Source: an uncultured Geobacteraceae bacterium (GTDB lineage Bacteria > Desulfobacterota > Desulfuromonadia > Geobacterales > Pseudopelobacteraceae). Taken from it: DNA of 64,000 nucleotides. The notes below the pieces were generated by a model. It was not told where the DNA came from and searched no databases. It worked only from the letters and a program-made list of their open reading frames with translations. Of this stretch, positions 51,503 to 60,747 are shown piece after piece (positions within the stretch are counted from its first letter, which is position 1; each line of letters begins with the position of its first letter). A program made the translations under genes and the position numbers. The stretch is taken from positions 1-64,000 of the forward strand of contig CAIRBT010000056.1 in NCBI GenBank assembly GCA_903876875.1, in the 5' to 3' direction.

Positions 51503-52039
51503 TTATTTTTCATTATTACTGTTCATAACCATACGAACAGAATCACTATTCATCCCTATAAATTCAGTACCTTCCATCATAAGCATCCGTCTTTTGGCAG
51601 TGATCCCCCCCGGTGCCGAAAATCCGGTCAGCATTCCATTGGCGGCAACAACCCGGTGACAGGGAATAATAACCGGCAGCGGATTGGCCCCCAGGGCTCC
51701 CCCTACCGCACGGGCACCACCGGGAGCACCACACCGGACGGCCAACTGGCCATAACTGCATACCTCACCATAGCCAAGCCGGCGGGTCATCCGCAATACC
51801 TGTTGACGAAACGGAGAAAATTGGTCAAGCAACACCGGCAGGGGGGTGAAATCGACTCTCTCACCGGCGAAATAGCACTTCAGCATCCGGGCTGCCAGAA
51901 CGGAGAAGGGGCACGGAGTTAAACCCGCCTGCCTGACAGCTTCTCCAACCGGTACCGGAAGAGCGACAGAGACAACCGCTCCTTCGGTCGTGACCACAGA
52001 GCCGACACCAAGGTCTGTTTCATAGCTTGAACAAAACAT
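51503..52039 (-). CDS. ogt: Methylated-DNA--[protein]-cysteine S-methyltransferase
   Basis: 178-aa suicide repair enzyme that takes methyl groups from O6-methylguanine onto its own cysteine. The active-site motif IIPCHRVV and the helix-turn-helix region (TRRLGYGEVCSYGQLAVRCGAPGGARAVGGALGANPLP) are intact. A C-terminal tail of about 17 residues (FIGMNSDSVRMVMNSNNEK) extends past the usual end. The gene starts 6 bp after murJ and ends the thrC-murJ-ogt operon. Confidence 0.93.
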   Translation of the reverse strand: MFCSSYETDLGVGSVVTTEGAVVSVALPVPVGEAVRQAGLTPCPFSVLAARMLKCYFAGERVDFTPLPVLLDQFSPFRQQVLRMTRRLGYGEVCSYGQLAVRCGAPGGARAVGGALGANPLPVIIPCHRVVAANGMLTGFSAPGGITAKRRMLMMEGTEFIGMNSDSVRMVMNSNNEK

Positions 52040-52045
52040 GATAAC

Positions 52046-53614
52046 CTACGCCTTGCCCAGCTTCTTTTTGACGAGACCGGCCATTTCGTGCAACTCCTCG
52101 GACCGGAGCAGCCAGGCAAGCAGCAGGTAGAGTGCCGCTCCGCCGCAGACGCCCGCTCCGAGAACGGCACTTTTCATGATTTTGTGCCCCGCCTGTGACC
52201 AATCAAAGAGCGAACAGACATACCAGACCGCCCCCGCCATGGGCAGGGATGCCGCCGCCGATGTTACCGCCGTTGTAAGCATACCCCGACCGCCAAACGC
52301 GCCGATCTTGCGCCTGAGCAACCAGAAGAGCATGACCATATTACAGAAGGCGGACAGGGTGGTGGCCAGGGCTAGCCCTCCATGCTTCAGGGTCCCCATC
52401 AGCAGCAGGCTCAGGGAGAGATTGACGAGAAACGTTATAAACGCGGTTATTACCGGTGTTCTGGTATCTTTCATGGCATAGAACACCGGTGCCAGAACCC
52501 TGGTCAAGGCCACAAATGACAACCCGATGGAATAGTAAGAAAGGGCGTGTGCCGAATTGACCACCTTATTAAAATCAAAGGCTCCCCCCATGAAAATCAG
52601 ACTGAAGATCGGCGTGGCACAGACCATGAGCCCGGCCATGGCAGGAATGGTAATAAAGAGGGTTAACCGGATTCCGAACGACAGAGTCTCCTTCATGCCG
52701 GCACGGTTCCCCTCGGCAACCTGCCTGCTCAGGGAGGGTAACACGGCCTGGGCAACGGAAACGGTAAAAATCCCCTGGGGGAATTCAAACAGCCGCTGGG
52801 CGTAATAGAGATAGGAGACGCTCCCCTGGGGGAGCAGGGAGGCAAGGATGGAGCTGACCGTAATGTTGAGATAATAGACGCCAACGCCGAAGATGGACGG
52901 AATCATCAGCAGGGCGATACGGCGGATTTCGGGAGCGGCAAAATTAAAATTGAGCCGAAAAGGAAACCCCTTCTTCCAGAGCACCGGCAACTGCATTAGC
53001 AGCTGTAGACAGCCGCCGCAGAGTACCCCCACGGCAAGTGCCGTGATAGGTGCCTCAAAAAAACCGCGCAAGGTGAGCGCAGCAACGATCATGGAAATAT
53101 TGAGGAATACCGTTGAGATGGCGGGAGTAAAAAAGTGGCGAACCGTGTTGAGTATGCCCATGCAGAGGGCAACCAGGCTGATGAAGAAGGCGTAGGGGAA
53201 CATGATGCGGTTCAACAGAACGGTCAACTCAAACTTACCCGGTTCCCCCCGGTAGCCGGGATACATCAAGCCGACAATGGTCGGTGAGAAGAGAATACCG
53301 AGCAGGGCAATGACCGCCATGACGATGGTAAGCAGGGTAAAACAGGTATTGGCAAGCTCCCGTGCCTTCTCCTCCCCCTCCTGGGAGAGGGTGGCGGAGA
53401 AGGTCGGAACAAACGCCGAGGTCATGGCCCCCTCGGCAAAAAAACGCCGGAGCATGTTGGGAATCATGAAGGCGGCAATAAAGGCATCGGAGGCCAGGCC
53501 GGCACCAAAAAGGCGAGCTTGCACCATATCCCGCACCATCCCCATGATGCGGGAAAGCATGGTGGCACTGCCGAGAATCCCCGCAGCCCTGGCTATATTA
53601 CCTTTTTCAGACAT
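52046..53614 (-). CDS. murJ: Lipid II flippase MurJ
   Basis: 522-aa inner-membrane MOP-family flippase, about 14 helices, that moves lipid II to the periplasmic face for peptidoglycan synthesis. Diagnostic stretches are GSATMLSRIMGMVRDMVQARLFGAG, FIAAFMIPNMLRRFFAEGAMTSAFVPTF, and RLFEFPQGIFTVSVAQAVLPSLS. It is 12 bp after thrC. The C-terminal tail is basic and cytoplasmic. Confidence 0.95.
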   Translation of the reverse strand: MSEKGNIARAAGILGSATMLSRIMGMVRDMVQARLFGAGLASDAFIAAFMIPNMLRRFFAEGAMTSAFVPTFSATLSQEGEEKARELANTCFTLLTIVMAVIALLGILFSPTIVGLMYPGYRGEPGKFELTVLLNRIMFPYAFFISLVALCMGILNTVRHFFTPAISTVFLNISMIVAALTLRGFFEAPITALAVGVLCGGCLQLLMQLPVLWKKGFPFRLNFNFAAPEIRRIALLMIPSIFGVGVYYLNITVSSILASLLPQGSVSYLYYAQRLFEFPQGIFTVSVAQAVLPSLSRQVAEGNRAGMKETLSFGIRLTLFITIPAMAGLMVCATPIFSLIFMGGAFDFNKVVNSAHALSYYSIGLSFVALTRVLAPVFYAMKDTRTPVITAFITFLVNLSLSLLLMGTLKHGGLALATTLSAFCNMVMLFWLLRRKIGAFGGRGMLTTAVTSAAASLPMAGAVWYVCSLFDWSQAGHKIMKSAVLGAGVCGGAALYLLLAWLLRSEELHEMAGLVKKKLGKA

Positions 53615-53626
53615 GGGTGAGCGTCA

Positions 53627-55012
53627 TCACCCGACGTGGGAGACGAAGAAAGCACGCACCTTTTCAATGTCAGCGTCCATCACGTCACAACGGGTCGCCT
53701 TGCCGTACAGCTCCCTGACCGAATCGGGAACCGGTGCCGGAAAGCCGAGGGCCCGTTCCACGGTTTCACTGAACTTGGCCGGATGGGCCGTGGCCAGACA
53801 GACACGGGCCGTATCCTCCGGCAGCAGCTGCCGGGCACCCCTGACACCAACCGCGGTGTGGGGGTCCAGCAGATAGCCGGTTTCGGCGTAAAAATCCCGT
53901 ATTTCCTCGAGTGTTGCCTCCTGATTGACGGAGGCGGAACAGAAATCATTCTGAACGGTGACCATTTCCTCAGCAGAACAGCTGATCCGTCCCTGCTCCT
54001 TCAGTTCGGCAAAGGCCCCTTTGACCCGTTCCGGGTTCTCCCCAAACAGGTGAAACAGATACCGTTCGAAGTTTGAAGCGATCTGGATGTCCATGGAGGG
54101 GGACACCGTGGAGACAACGGTGCCGAGGGAATAATCGGCAGCCGTGATGAAGCGGGTTAAAATATTGTTCTCATTGGTTGCCAGCAGCAGTTTGTCAATG
54201 GGGAGTCCCATGCGCCGCGCCACATAGCCGGCAAAGATATCGCCAAAGTTACCGGTCGGCACGGAAAAGCTCACCGTCTGCTCCCCGCCGTCGGTCACCC
54301 GCAACCAGGCGTAGAAATAATAGACCACCTGGGCAAGCACACGGGCCCAGTTAATGGAGTTGACCGCCCCCAGTGAGTATTTTTCCTTGAACTCCAGATC
54401 GCCAAACAGCTCCTTCACCATATCCTGACAGTCGTCGAAAGTACCCCGCACCGCAATATTATGAACATTGGCATCGGTGACAGAGGTCATCTGCAACGCC
54501 TGGACGGCCGAGGTCTTGCCATGGGGATGGAGGATAAAGATGGTAATCCCCTTTTTACCCCGGACGCCGTGGATGGCGGCACTCCCCGTATCACCGGAGG
54601 TGGCACCGATGATGTTCAGGGTCTGGTTCCGTTCGGCAAGAATGTGTTCAAACAGATTGCCGAGAAACTGAAGGGCCACATCCTTGAACGCCAGCGTCAC
54701 CCCGTGGAACAGTTCCAGAATATAGACACCGTCCTGTTTGATCAGGGGCGTGACGTCCGCGTGACTGAAGGTGGCATAGGAACGGGAAATAATATTTTTC
54801 AAATCATCGGCAGAGATATCATCCACATAACGGGAGATCACCTCATAGGCCAGTTCGGGATAGGTAAGCTGCCGCCAGGATTCCAACTGCTGCCGGGTGA
54901 CGGTCGGATAGGTCTGGGGCAACAAAAGGCCTCCGTCGGAAGCCAGTCCCATCATAACCGCATCTTTAAACGAGATCGGGGCGATGCCGCCACGGGTACT
55001 GATATAACGCAT
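53627..55012 (-). CDS. thrC: Threonine synthase
   Basis: 461-aa PLP enzyme converting O-phosphohomoserine to threonine. The PLP lysine is in HGVTLAFKDVALQ, the phosphate-binding loop is GATSGDTGSAAI, and VPTGNFGDIFAGY is also conserved. The long form with SMDIQIASNFERYLF is the E. coli/yeast-type (class 2) enzyme. The ATG at 55012 (MRYISTRGG, AAAGG upstream) is preferred to 55045, which only adds an untypical extension. It is the first gene of the thrC-murJ-ogt operon. Confidence 0.95.
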   Translation of the reverse strand: MRYISTRGGIAPISFKDAVMMGLASDGGLLLPQTYPTVTRQQLESWRQLTYPELAYEVISRYVDDISADDLKNIISRSYATFSHADVTPLIKQDGVYILELFHGVTLAFKDVALQFLGNLFEHILAERNQTLNIIGATSGDTGSAAIHGVRGKKGITIFILHPHGKTSAVQALQMTSVTDANVHNIAVRGTFDDCQDMVKELFGDLEFKEKYSLGAVNSINWARVLAQVVYYFYAWLRVTDGGEQTVSFSVPTGNFGDIFAGYVARRMGLPIDKLLLATNENNILTRFITAADYSLGTVVSTVSPSMDIQIASNFERYLFHLFGENPERVKGAFAELKEQGRISCSAEEMVTVQNDFCSASVNQEATLEEIRDFYAETGYLLDPHTAVGVRGARQLLPEDTARVCLATAHPAKFSETVERALGFPAPVPDSVRELYGKATRCDVMDADIEKVRAFFVSHVG

Positions 55013-55104
55013 GAATGAAAACCTTTCGTTGGGGGAATTGGCCAAAACTATAGCAGATACCGAGCAATTTTAAAAGAAATGTTACCACCCAAATGATAAC
55101 AACC

Positions 55105-55135
55105 GTAGGTTGGGCAAAGCAAGCTGTGCCCAACG
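55105..55135. repeat. Short palindromic repeat (GTAGGTTGGGCA...TGCCCAAC)
   Basis: Arms GTTGGGCA and TGCCCAAC are separated by 10 nt. GTAGGTTGGGC...GCCCAAC sequences occur as dispersed repeats in several bacterial lineages, from memory. It lies between thrC and the DUF218 gene. Confidence 0.5.
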
Positions 55136-55145
55136 GAGCAGACTC

Positions 55146-55760
55146 CTACCCACCCGACACCGAGGGCATGACCGTCTCCCGCAACTCTCCCGGAGCGAAG
55201 AGGAAAAACATCCGGAACAGACAGTACTTGTAAAACTCGCGGAACAGCAGATGAAAACTCCCCCCGTGGTTCCACCACGACTCCTTCAGATTGGTGGAAT
55301 CAACCGGATAGGGAATAATATTGATATCCTTCGGCAGGGAATTGCGAAAGAGGATGGACGACCGCTTCAGATGGTAGCGGGACGTAATCAGCAGAATGGA
55401 GCGAATATCCCGCGACACGATAACATCCCTGCCAAAAATGGCGTTTTCCAGGGTATTGCGGGACGCCTTTTCAAGGATGACGTTTTGGGCGAACGACTCC
55501 CCTCCTTTGACGTGATAGAGATCACTTTTTCTGACCGATGGATCAACACCGACAAAGATCAGATAACCGGCACGTTTTTCCTGAAACAGCCGTACCCCCT
55601 CCTCCACACGCCCCTTCCCCCCGGCCAGTACCACAATGGCATCGGCTTTTTTGGTTGTCTGTCGATAGGAAAAGGTTTTGTAGGAAAAATCGATAAAAAG
55701 GGCGGTAATAACCACCAGGCCAATGATGGCCACCGTCAGCAATGCCTTGATTATATTCAT
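55146..55760 (-). CDS. YdcF-like DUF218 protein
   Basis: 204 aa. One N-terminal membrane helix (ALLTVAIIGLVVITALFIDF) precedes a DUF218 domain: DAIVVLAGGKGRVEEGVRLFQEKRAGYLIFVG, ENAIFGRDVI and ILLITSRYHLKRSSILFR. The family (YdcF, SanA, ElyC) acts at the envelope, and ElyC is linked to peptidoglycan and lipid-carrier metabolism, but the reaction is unclear. It stands alone, divergent from rpmB. Confidence 0.88.
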   Translation of the reverse strand: MNIIKALLTVAIIGLVVITALFIDFSYKTFSYRQTTKKADAIVVLAGGKGRVEEGVRLFQEKRAGYLIFVGVDPSVRKSDLYHVKGGESFAQNVILEKASRNTLENAIFGRDVIVSRDIRSILLITSRYHLKRSSILFRNSLPKDINIIPYPVDSTNLKESWWNHGGSFHLLFREFYKYCLFRMFFLFAPGELRETVMPSVSGG

Positions 55761-55840
55761 AGCCTATCCTATATTTTACTTGCAACAACCACGCTTATCT
55801 GCTATAAAAATTTTTTCAGCAATCAACGGAGGACAACCAT

Positions 55841-56035
55841 ATGTCAAGAAAATGTGAAATTTGCGGAAAAGGCCCCAGCTTCGGTAACAACGTCAGCCAT
55901 GCGAACAACAAAACCCGCACTGTCTGGTATCCGAACCTTCAGAAAATCAAGGCTGTCAAGAACAACGGCAGCATTACCACCGTAAAAGTCTGCACCCGCT
56001 GCATCCGTTCGGGGTTTGTGACCAAAGCTCTGTAA
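55841..56035 (+). CDS. rpmB: 50S ribosomal protein L28
   Basis: 64-aa ribosomal protein. [36 protein letters not shown] is a clear L28, here the zinc-ribbon form with CxxC at residues 5-8 and a second pair in [10 protein letters not shown] strong terminator follows about 30 bp later, so the gene is transcribed alone. Confidence 0.96.
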   Translation: MSRKCEICGKGPSFGNNVSHANNKTRTVWYPNLQKIKAVKNNGSITTVKVCTRCIRSGFVTKAL

Positions 56036-56064
56036 CCAACCGGCGTTCCAACGGTAACAAGCAA

Positions 56065-56096
56065 GCCGCACCCCTTGGGGGATGCGGCTTTTTTTC
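56065..56096 (+). terminator. rpmB terminator
   Basis: GCCGCA-CCCCTTGGGGGA-TGCGGC followed by TTTTTTT. Confidence 0.88.
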
Positions 56097-56121
56097 GTTA
56101 TCATTGAAAGTGTCATCATCC

Positions 56122-56505
56122 TTACTTCAGATTAACGATAATTTCTACTTCCAGCAGGGCATTGCGGGGCAGTGCCGCCACGGCAACCGTGGAACGTGCC
56201 GGTTTGTGGCCGGTAAAACGGGCACCATAGACGGCATTTACTGCTGCAAAATCGGCCATATCCACCAGATAGATAGTGGTTTTTACCACGTCGTCAAAAC
56301 CGGCACCGACGGCCTGCAAGAGGGCGGCAATATTATCCATGACCCGTTCAGCCTGAAGGGTGATATCGGCGGCCACCATATCGCCCGTTGCCGGATCCAG
56401 CGGAATCTGACCAGAACAAAAGAGCAGGTTCCCGCAGCGTACCGCCTGGGAGTAAGGCCCGATGGCGGCCGGAGCCCCTTCGGTGGAGATAATTTCCAGA
56501 GTCAT
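56122..56505 (-). CDS. ridA: RidA-family 2-iminobutanoate/2-iminopropanoate deaminase
   Basis: 127-aa trimeric enzyme that hydrolyses reactive enamines and imines released by PLP enzymes. IGPYSQAVRCGNLLFCSGQIPLDPATG, MDNIAALLQAVGAGFDDVVKTTIYLVDM, ARSTVAVAALPRNALLEVEIIV with the catalytic Arg (ARSTVAV) are all present. The start overlaps the spoT stop by 4 bp (ATGA), a conserved spoT-ridA pairing. Confidence 0.96.
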   Translation of the reverse strand: MTLEIISTEGAPAAIGPYSQAVRCGNLLFCSGQIPLDPATGDMVAADITLQAERVMDNIAALLQAVGAGFDDVVKTTIYLVDMADFAAVNAVYGARFTGHKPARSTVAVAALPRNALLEVEIIVNLK

Positions 56506-58652
56506 TGTTTTATCCTTTCTACCTTGATAACACCCTTGATTTTCATGAGCGCATTCATAACTTTTTGCAGATGGGCCAGATCGACCACGTTGACTTCAAA
56601 GGTATTTTCACCCCGCTGGTCGATGGTACTCTGAATCTGAGCACTGGCAATATTGGCTTCACAGTTGGTGATGGCAATGGTCATGGTAGCCAGAATACCC
56701 TTAACATCATGGCAAAGCACCCGGATTTTGACCGGCAGTGCCGCCGTTTTCCCCTTGTTCCAGACCACATCAACCCGCCGTTCCGGATCCCCTTCAAGGG
56801 CAAACGGGCAATCGGCCGTATGAACCGTCACCCCCTTGCCACGGGTAATAAAGCCGGTAATTTCATCCCCCGGCACCGGGTTACAGCATTTACCAAAACG
56901 CACCAGAACATCATCGAGACCGCTTATTTCAACGGCTCCGCTTGATTTCCCCTTCAGCTTATTAATGACCGCTTCAAGGCGGGATTCTTTATGGTCATTC
57001 CGTTCCTTGATCTTATCTTCCGGCAGCAGCTTACCGACGATCTGGCTACTGGAAATTTTGCCGTAACCGACCGCCGCCATCAGATCTTCATCGGCCGCAT
57101 AGCCAAACTCTCCGGCAATCTTTTTAAATTCGCCACTCTTCTGAATCTTCTGCAGATTGAGTGAATAACGCCGGAAATCCTTCTCACAGATTTCCCGTCC
57201 CAGCACGATACTCCGCTTCCGCTCTTCAATCTTGATCCAGCTTCTGATTTTGTTACGAGCACGGGAACTCTTGACAATTTTGAGCCAGTCTTTACTGGGG
57301 GTATGGTGGGGGGAGGTGATAACTTCAACGATATCGCCATTTTTAAGCTCATATTTCAGCGGCACCAGCTTGCCGTTAACTTTGGCACCGACGCAGCGAT
57401 GACCAATATCCGTATGGACGCTGTAGGCGAAGTCGATGGGGGTAGACCCCTTGGGATACCCTTTAACATCCCCTTTGGGGGTAAAAACGTAGACCTCTTC
57501 GGTGAACAGTTCCACCTTGACCGAATCCATGAACTCTTTCGAGTCCTGCAGATCCTGCTGCCACTCAAGAAGTTGACGAAGCCAGGCAAAGCGTTTGACA
57601 TCTTTCTCGTCGTACCCTTTCCCCTCTTTGTATTTCCAGTGGGCCGCGATCCCGGCATCGGCGACACTGTGCATCTCGTGGGTACGGATCTGCACCTCCA
57701 TCCGGTCCCCCTGGGGGCCGATGACGGTGGTATGAAGGGACTGGTACATGTTCCCCTTGGGCATGGCGATATAATCTTTAAAACGCCCCGGGATCGGCTT
57801 CCAGGCCGAATGGATGACGCCAAGCACCTCATAGCATTCACGCACATCATTGACCAGAATGCGTACCGCAATCAGGTCGTAGATCTCTTCAAATTCAACA
57901 TTACGTTTTTCCATCTTGCGATAGATGGAGTAGAGATGCTTGCTCCGACCGGACACCTCCCCCGGAATGCCGTAAAAGTTCAGCTTATCGAAGATAATGG
58001 CCTTGGCCTCTTCAACAAAGGCCTCCCGCTCCTGCTTTTTCTGGGAAATTTTCTTCACCAGATCAAAATAAACCTCCGGATGGAGATAACGGAACGACAG
58101 ATCTTCCAGCTCCACTTTCACCCAGGAGATACCGAGGCGATTGGCGATGGGGGCGTAGATGTCCATGGTTTCCCGTGCGATACGCCGCTGCTTGGTTTCA
58201 TCCTGAAACTCAAGGGTCCGCATGTTGTGGAGACGGTCCGCCAGTTTGACCAGAATAACCCGGATGTCAATGGCCATGGCCAGCAGCATTTTCCGGAAAT
58301 TTTCCGCTTGGCTTTCTTCCTTGGTCTTGAAGTTGATCTTACTGATCTTGGTAACGCCCTCAACCAGGGTGGCAACCTCTGCACCAAACAGGGAGGTCAG
58401 ATCCTCCGCAGTCGCCAGGGTATCTTCGATGGTATCATGGAGGAATCCGGTGACGATACTCGGCACATCCAGCTTCAGATCGGCAAGCAGGCCGGCAACT
58501 TCCATCGGATGGATGATATAGGGCTCACCGGAAAGGCGGGTCTGCCCCTGATGTACCTTGGCACAATAAACGTACGCCTTGCGGATCAGATTGTGGTCTG
58601 CCGTCGGATTGTACGATGAGACCTTATCAAGAATGTCATTGAGTCGGATCAT
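56502..58652 (-). CDS. spoT: Bifunctional (p)ppGpp synthetase/hydrolase
   Basis: 716 aa. The HD hydrolase domain is intact (EPYIIHPMEVAGLLADL, TGFLHDTIEDT), as is the synthetase domain (EFEEIYDLIAVRILV, YIAMPKGNMYQSLHTTV), followed by TGS (VYVFTPKGDVKGYPKGSTPIDFAYSVHTDIGHRCVGAKVNG) and C-terminal ACT domains. With both active sites present it should make and degrade the alarmone. It lies 104 bp after rpoZ with a terminator-like hairpin between, and is coupled to ridA. Confidence 0.96.
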   Translation of the reverse strand: MIRLNDILDKVSSYNPTADHNLIRKAYVYCAKVHQGQTRLSGEPYIIHPMEVAGLLADLKLDVPSIVTGFLHDTIEDTLATAEDLTSLFGAEVATLVEGVTKISKINFKTKEESQAENFRKMLLAMAIDIRVILVKLADRLHNMRTLEFQDETKQRRIARETMDIYAPIANRLGISWVKVELEDLSFRYLHPEVYFDLVKKISQKKQEREAFVEEAKAIIFDKLNFYGIPGEVSGRSKHLYSIYRKMEKRNVEFEEIYDLIAVRILVNDVRECYEVLGVIHSAWKPIPGRFKDYIAMPKGNMYQSLHTTVIGPQGDRMEVQIRTHEMHSVADAGIAAHWKYKEGKGYDEKDVKRFAWLRQLLEWQQDLQDSKEFMDSVKVELFTEEVYVFTPKGDVKGYPKGSTPIDFAYSVHTDIGHRCVGAKVNGKLVPLKYELKNGDIVEVITSPHHTPSKDWLKIVKSSRARNKIRSWIKIEERKRSIVLGREICEKDFRRYSLNLQKIQKSGEFKKIAGEFGYAADEDLMAAVGYGKISSSQIVGKLLPEDKIKERNDHKESRLEAVINKLKGKSSGAVEISGLDDVLVRFGKCCNPVPGDEITGFITRGKGVTVHTADCPFALEGDPERRVDVVWNKGKTAALPVKIRVLCHDVKGILATMTIAITNCEANIASAQIQSTIDQRGENTFEVNVVDLAHLQKVMNALMKIKGVIKVERIKQ

Positions 58653-58702
58653 ACGCTGTTCATCGCCTGTGAATGGTTAGGTGGAAAGAAACGGAAAGCG
58701 GA

Positions 58703-58746
58703 TAAAAAAAAGGTGAAACCGGTATCGAATACTCCGGTTCCACCAG
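58703..58746 (-). terminator. Terminator or attenuator between rpoZ and spoT
   Basis: On the minus strand GGTGGAACCGG pairs with CCGGTTTCACC across about 10 nt and is followed by TTTTTTT. Since spoT lies only 50 bp further, readthrough or a separate promoter must supply spoT. Confidence 0.8.
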
Positions 58747-58756
58747 GAATGGCAGA

Positions 58757-58963
58757 TTAGACGCGCTGTTTCTTGGAAACTTCAAAGCCGATTTTTCCGG
58801 CAGCAATTTCCCGAAGCGCAGTAACCACCTGACGGTTATTTTTAGACTCAGTCAACGGCTGAGCCCCTTTGTAGAGCTGCTTTACCCGCTTGGCAGCCAA
58901 TATTACCAACAGGAAACGATTTTCAACCTTTTCCAGACAATCTTCTACTGTGACTCGTGCCAT
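58757..58963 (-). CDS. rpoZ: RNA polymerase omega subunit
   Basis: 68-aa subunit that helps assemble RNA polymerase. [30 protein letters not shown] and [16 protein letters not shown] are diagnostic. The ORF track begins 13 codons earlier; the ATG at 58963 has AAAAGGGG upstream and gives the family N-terminus. It follows gmk by 55 bp in the classical gmk-rpoZ-spoT order. Confidence 0.95.
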   Translation of the reverse strand: MARVTVEDCLEKVENRFLLVILAAKRVKQLYKGAQPLTESKNNRQVVTALREIAAGKIGFEVSKKQRV

Positions 58964-59018
58964 GACAGTACCCCTTTTCAACTTCTTTATATGAAGGGTC
59001 AATATACCTCATTTCCCC

Positions 59019-59627
59019 CTATAGATCAAACAATTTTCCAACTTTTTCCATCATTCTAAAGGTTTTACGCCGATGAGCCGTCACAATGGCTGCCAGTTCA
59101 CCACAGGCGGTGCTAAATTCATCATTAAAAATTATATAATCGTACCAGCAGGCCTGCTTGATCTCCTCAGTAGCCCGGTTGATCCGCACTTCAATGACCT
59201 CCGGTGCATCTGTGGAGCGATGTTCCAGGCGGCGGCGCAATTCAACCATGCTGGGGGGCATGATGAACACGTACACTCCCCCTTCAAACTGCTCCTTAAG
59301 CTTCAGTGCCCCCTGGCAATCAATGTCCAGCACCAGATCCACACCATTTTTACGTGCCACTTCCAAGGTGTGCAGCGCGGTGCCGTATTTATTACCATGG
59401 ACGACGGCCCACTCGGCAAAGGCATCATCGTCAATCATCCGGTCAAACTCCTCCACCGTCACGAAATGGTACGCCTCCCCCTCAACCTCTCCAGTTCGGG
59501 GAGCCCGGGTCGTATAACTAATGGACTCTTTCATATCGGGAAATGTTTGAAACAACTCCCGGCAAAGCGACGTTTTCCCCGCACCGGATGGGGCAGAAAG
59601 TATCAGAATCAAGCCTTCTCGTTTCAT
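59019..59627 (-). CDS. gmk: Guanylate kinase
   Basis: 202-aa enzyme phosphorylating GMP to GDP. P-loop LSAPSGAGKTSLCREL, GMP-binding SISYTTRAPRTGEVEGEAYHFV and the lid IMPPSMVELRRRLEHRSTD are present. It starts 15 bp after yicC. Confidence 0.96.
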   Translation of the reverse strand: MKREGLILILSAPSGAGKTSLCRELFQTFPDMKESISYTTRAPRTGEVEGEAYHFVTVEEFDRMIDDDAFAEWAVVHGNKYGTALHTLEVARKNGVDLVLDIDCQGALKLKEQFEGGVYVFIMPPSMVELRRRLEHRSTDAPEVIEVRINRATEEIKQACWYDYIIFNDEFSTACGELAAIVTAHRRKTFRMMEKVGKLFDL

Positions 59628-59642
59628 CGGGTCTTCCTTCCT

Positions 59643-60521
59643 TTATTCAACGTTCTGTACCTGCTCCCGCATTTTTTCCATTTCAGCCTTAATCTGGATT
59701 ACCAGCGTCGTAATGGCCGCATCATTGGATTTCGAACCGATGGTGTTGACCTCCCGGTTCATCTCCTGCATCAGAAAATCCAGCTTTCTGCCGACCGGCT
59801 CGTTACTACGTAAGGCATCATCGAACTGGTTAAAGTGACTGGCAAGCCGCACCAGCTCTTCAGTTATATCACCACGGTCCGCCAACAGGGCAACTTCCTG
59901 GGCAAGCCGCGACTGATCCATCTCCGTCCCCTCAAGCAGCAGCTCAAGACGCCCCTTCAATTTAAGACGATACTCTTCAATAACCACCGGTATCCGCCCA
60001 CCAATCTCGTCGGTCCACTGGGCAATCTGCACTCTCCGGGCGGCCAAATCCTGCTCCAGTGCCTCCCCTTCCCGGCTCCGCATGGCGTCCAGTGCAGCAA
60101 CAGCAGCCGTTACCGCCTCACAAAGCAAAGGGAGCTGTTCCGTCTCTTCACGGGTAACGGTAACCTCTTTCAGCACCCCTTTCTGAGCCATAAGAAAGGC
60201 CGGTGCCACATCCTGGGGGAGATTAAACTCCTTGGAAAGGCGGCCATAGGCTTCAAAATAAGCCCGTGCCAACACCATATCGATCTGGGGAACGACCTGT
60301 TCGGTCGCCACTTCGTTACACTGTATCGAAACATCTATTTTCCCCCGCTTCAGGGAGGAAGAGACGAGACGTTTTACGTCGTTTTCATGTTGATACAGGG
60401 AGCGTGGCATCCGCACGGAGACCTCGCCGTACCGATGATTAACCGAGCGAATCTCCACGACAAAGGCACCTTCTGTCGTCCCCGCTTCCCCTTTGCCATA
60501 TCCGGTCATGCTTTTGAGCAT
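59643..60521 (-). CDS. yicC: YicC-family endoribonuclease
   Basis: 292 aa. MLKSMTGYGKGEA at the N-terminus, EIRSVNHRYGEVSVRMPRSL, and the C-terminal GRKLDFLMQEMNREVNTIGSKSND are the conserved YicC segments; the acidic C-terminal motif is thought to be the nuclease site. YicC proteins act in RNA turnover. It leads the yicC-gmk-rpoZ-spoT-ridA block, divergent from yceI. Confidence 0.94.
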   Translation of the reverse strand: MLKSMTGYGKGEAGTTEGAFVVEIRSVNHRYGEVSVRMPRSLYQHENDVKRLVSSSLKRGKIDVSIQCNEVATEQVVPQIDMVLARAYFEAYGRLSKEFNLPQDVAPAFLMAQKGVLKEVTVTREETEQLPLLCEAVTAAVAALDAMRSREGEALEQDLAARRVQIAQWTDEIGGRIPVVIEEYRLKLKGRLELLLEGTEMDQSRLAQEVALLADRGDITEELVRLASHFNQFDDALRSNEPVGRKLDFLMQEMNREVNTIGSKSNDAAITTLVIQIKAEMEKMREQVQNVE

Positions 60522-60747
60522 CAGCTGCGCACCTCACTTTTTTATGTTCACATACCGTACTTACCGCTCGTTTGTCCAGCCAATTCCGGTAGAGCCACCT
60601 TGAGAAAAGCGGATTTGGAGTGATTTGCTTTTGAATTCCGCTCTAAAAAACCTATTGACATTCCAGAACGGTTCATATAGTTTGATATTAAATCATACTG
60701 TTTTTGTCCTATTTAAGACAAAGTAAATATACCAAAGGAGATACACC

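Noticed and set aside
57303-58619. 438-aa plus-strand ORF opposite spoT
   Set aside because: Antisense shadow; spoT has full domain support on the other strand.
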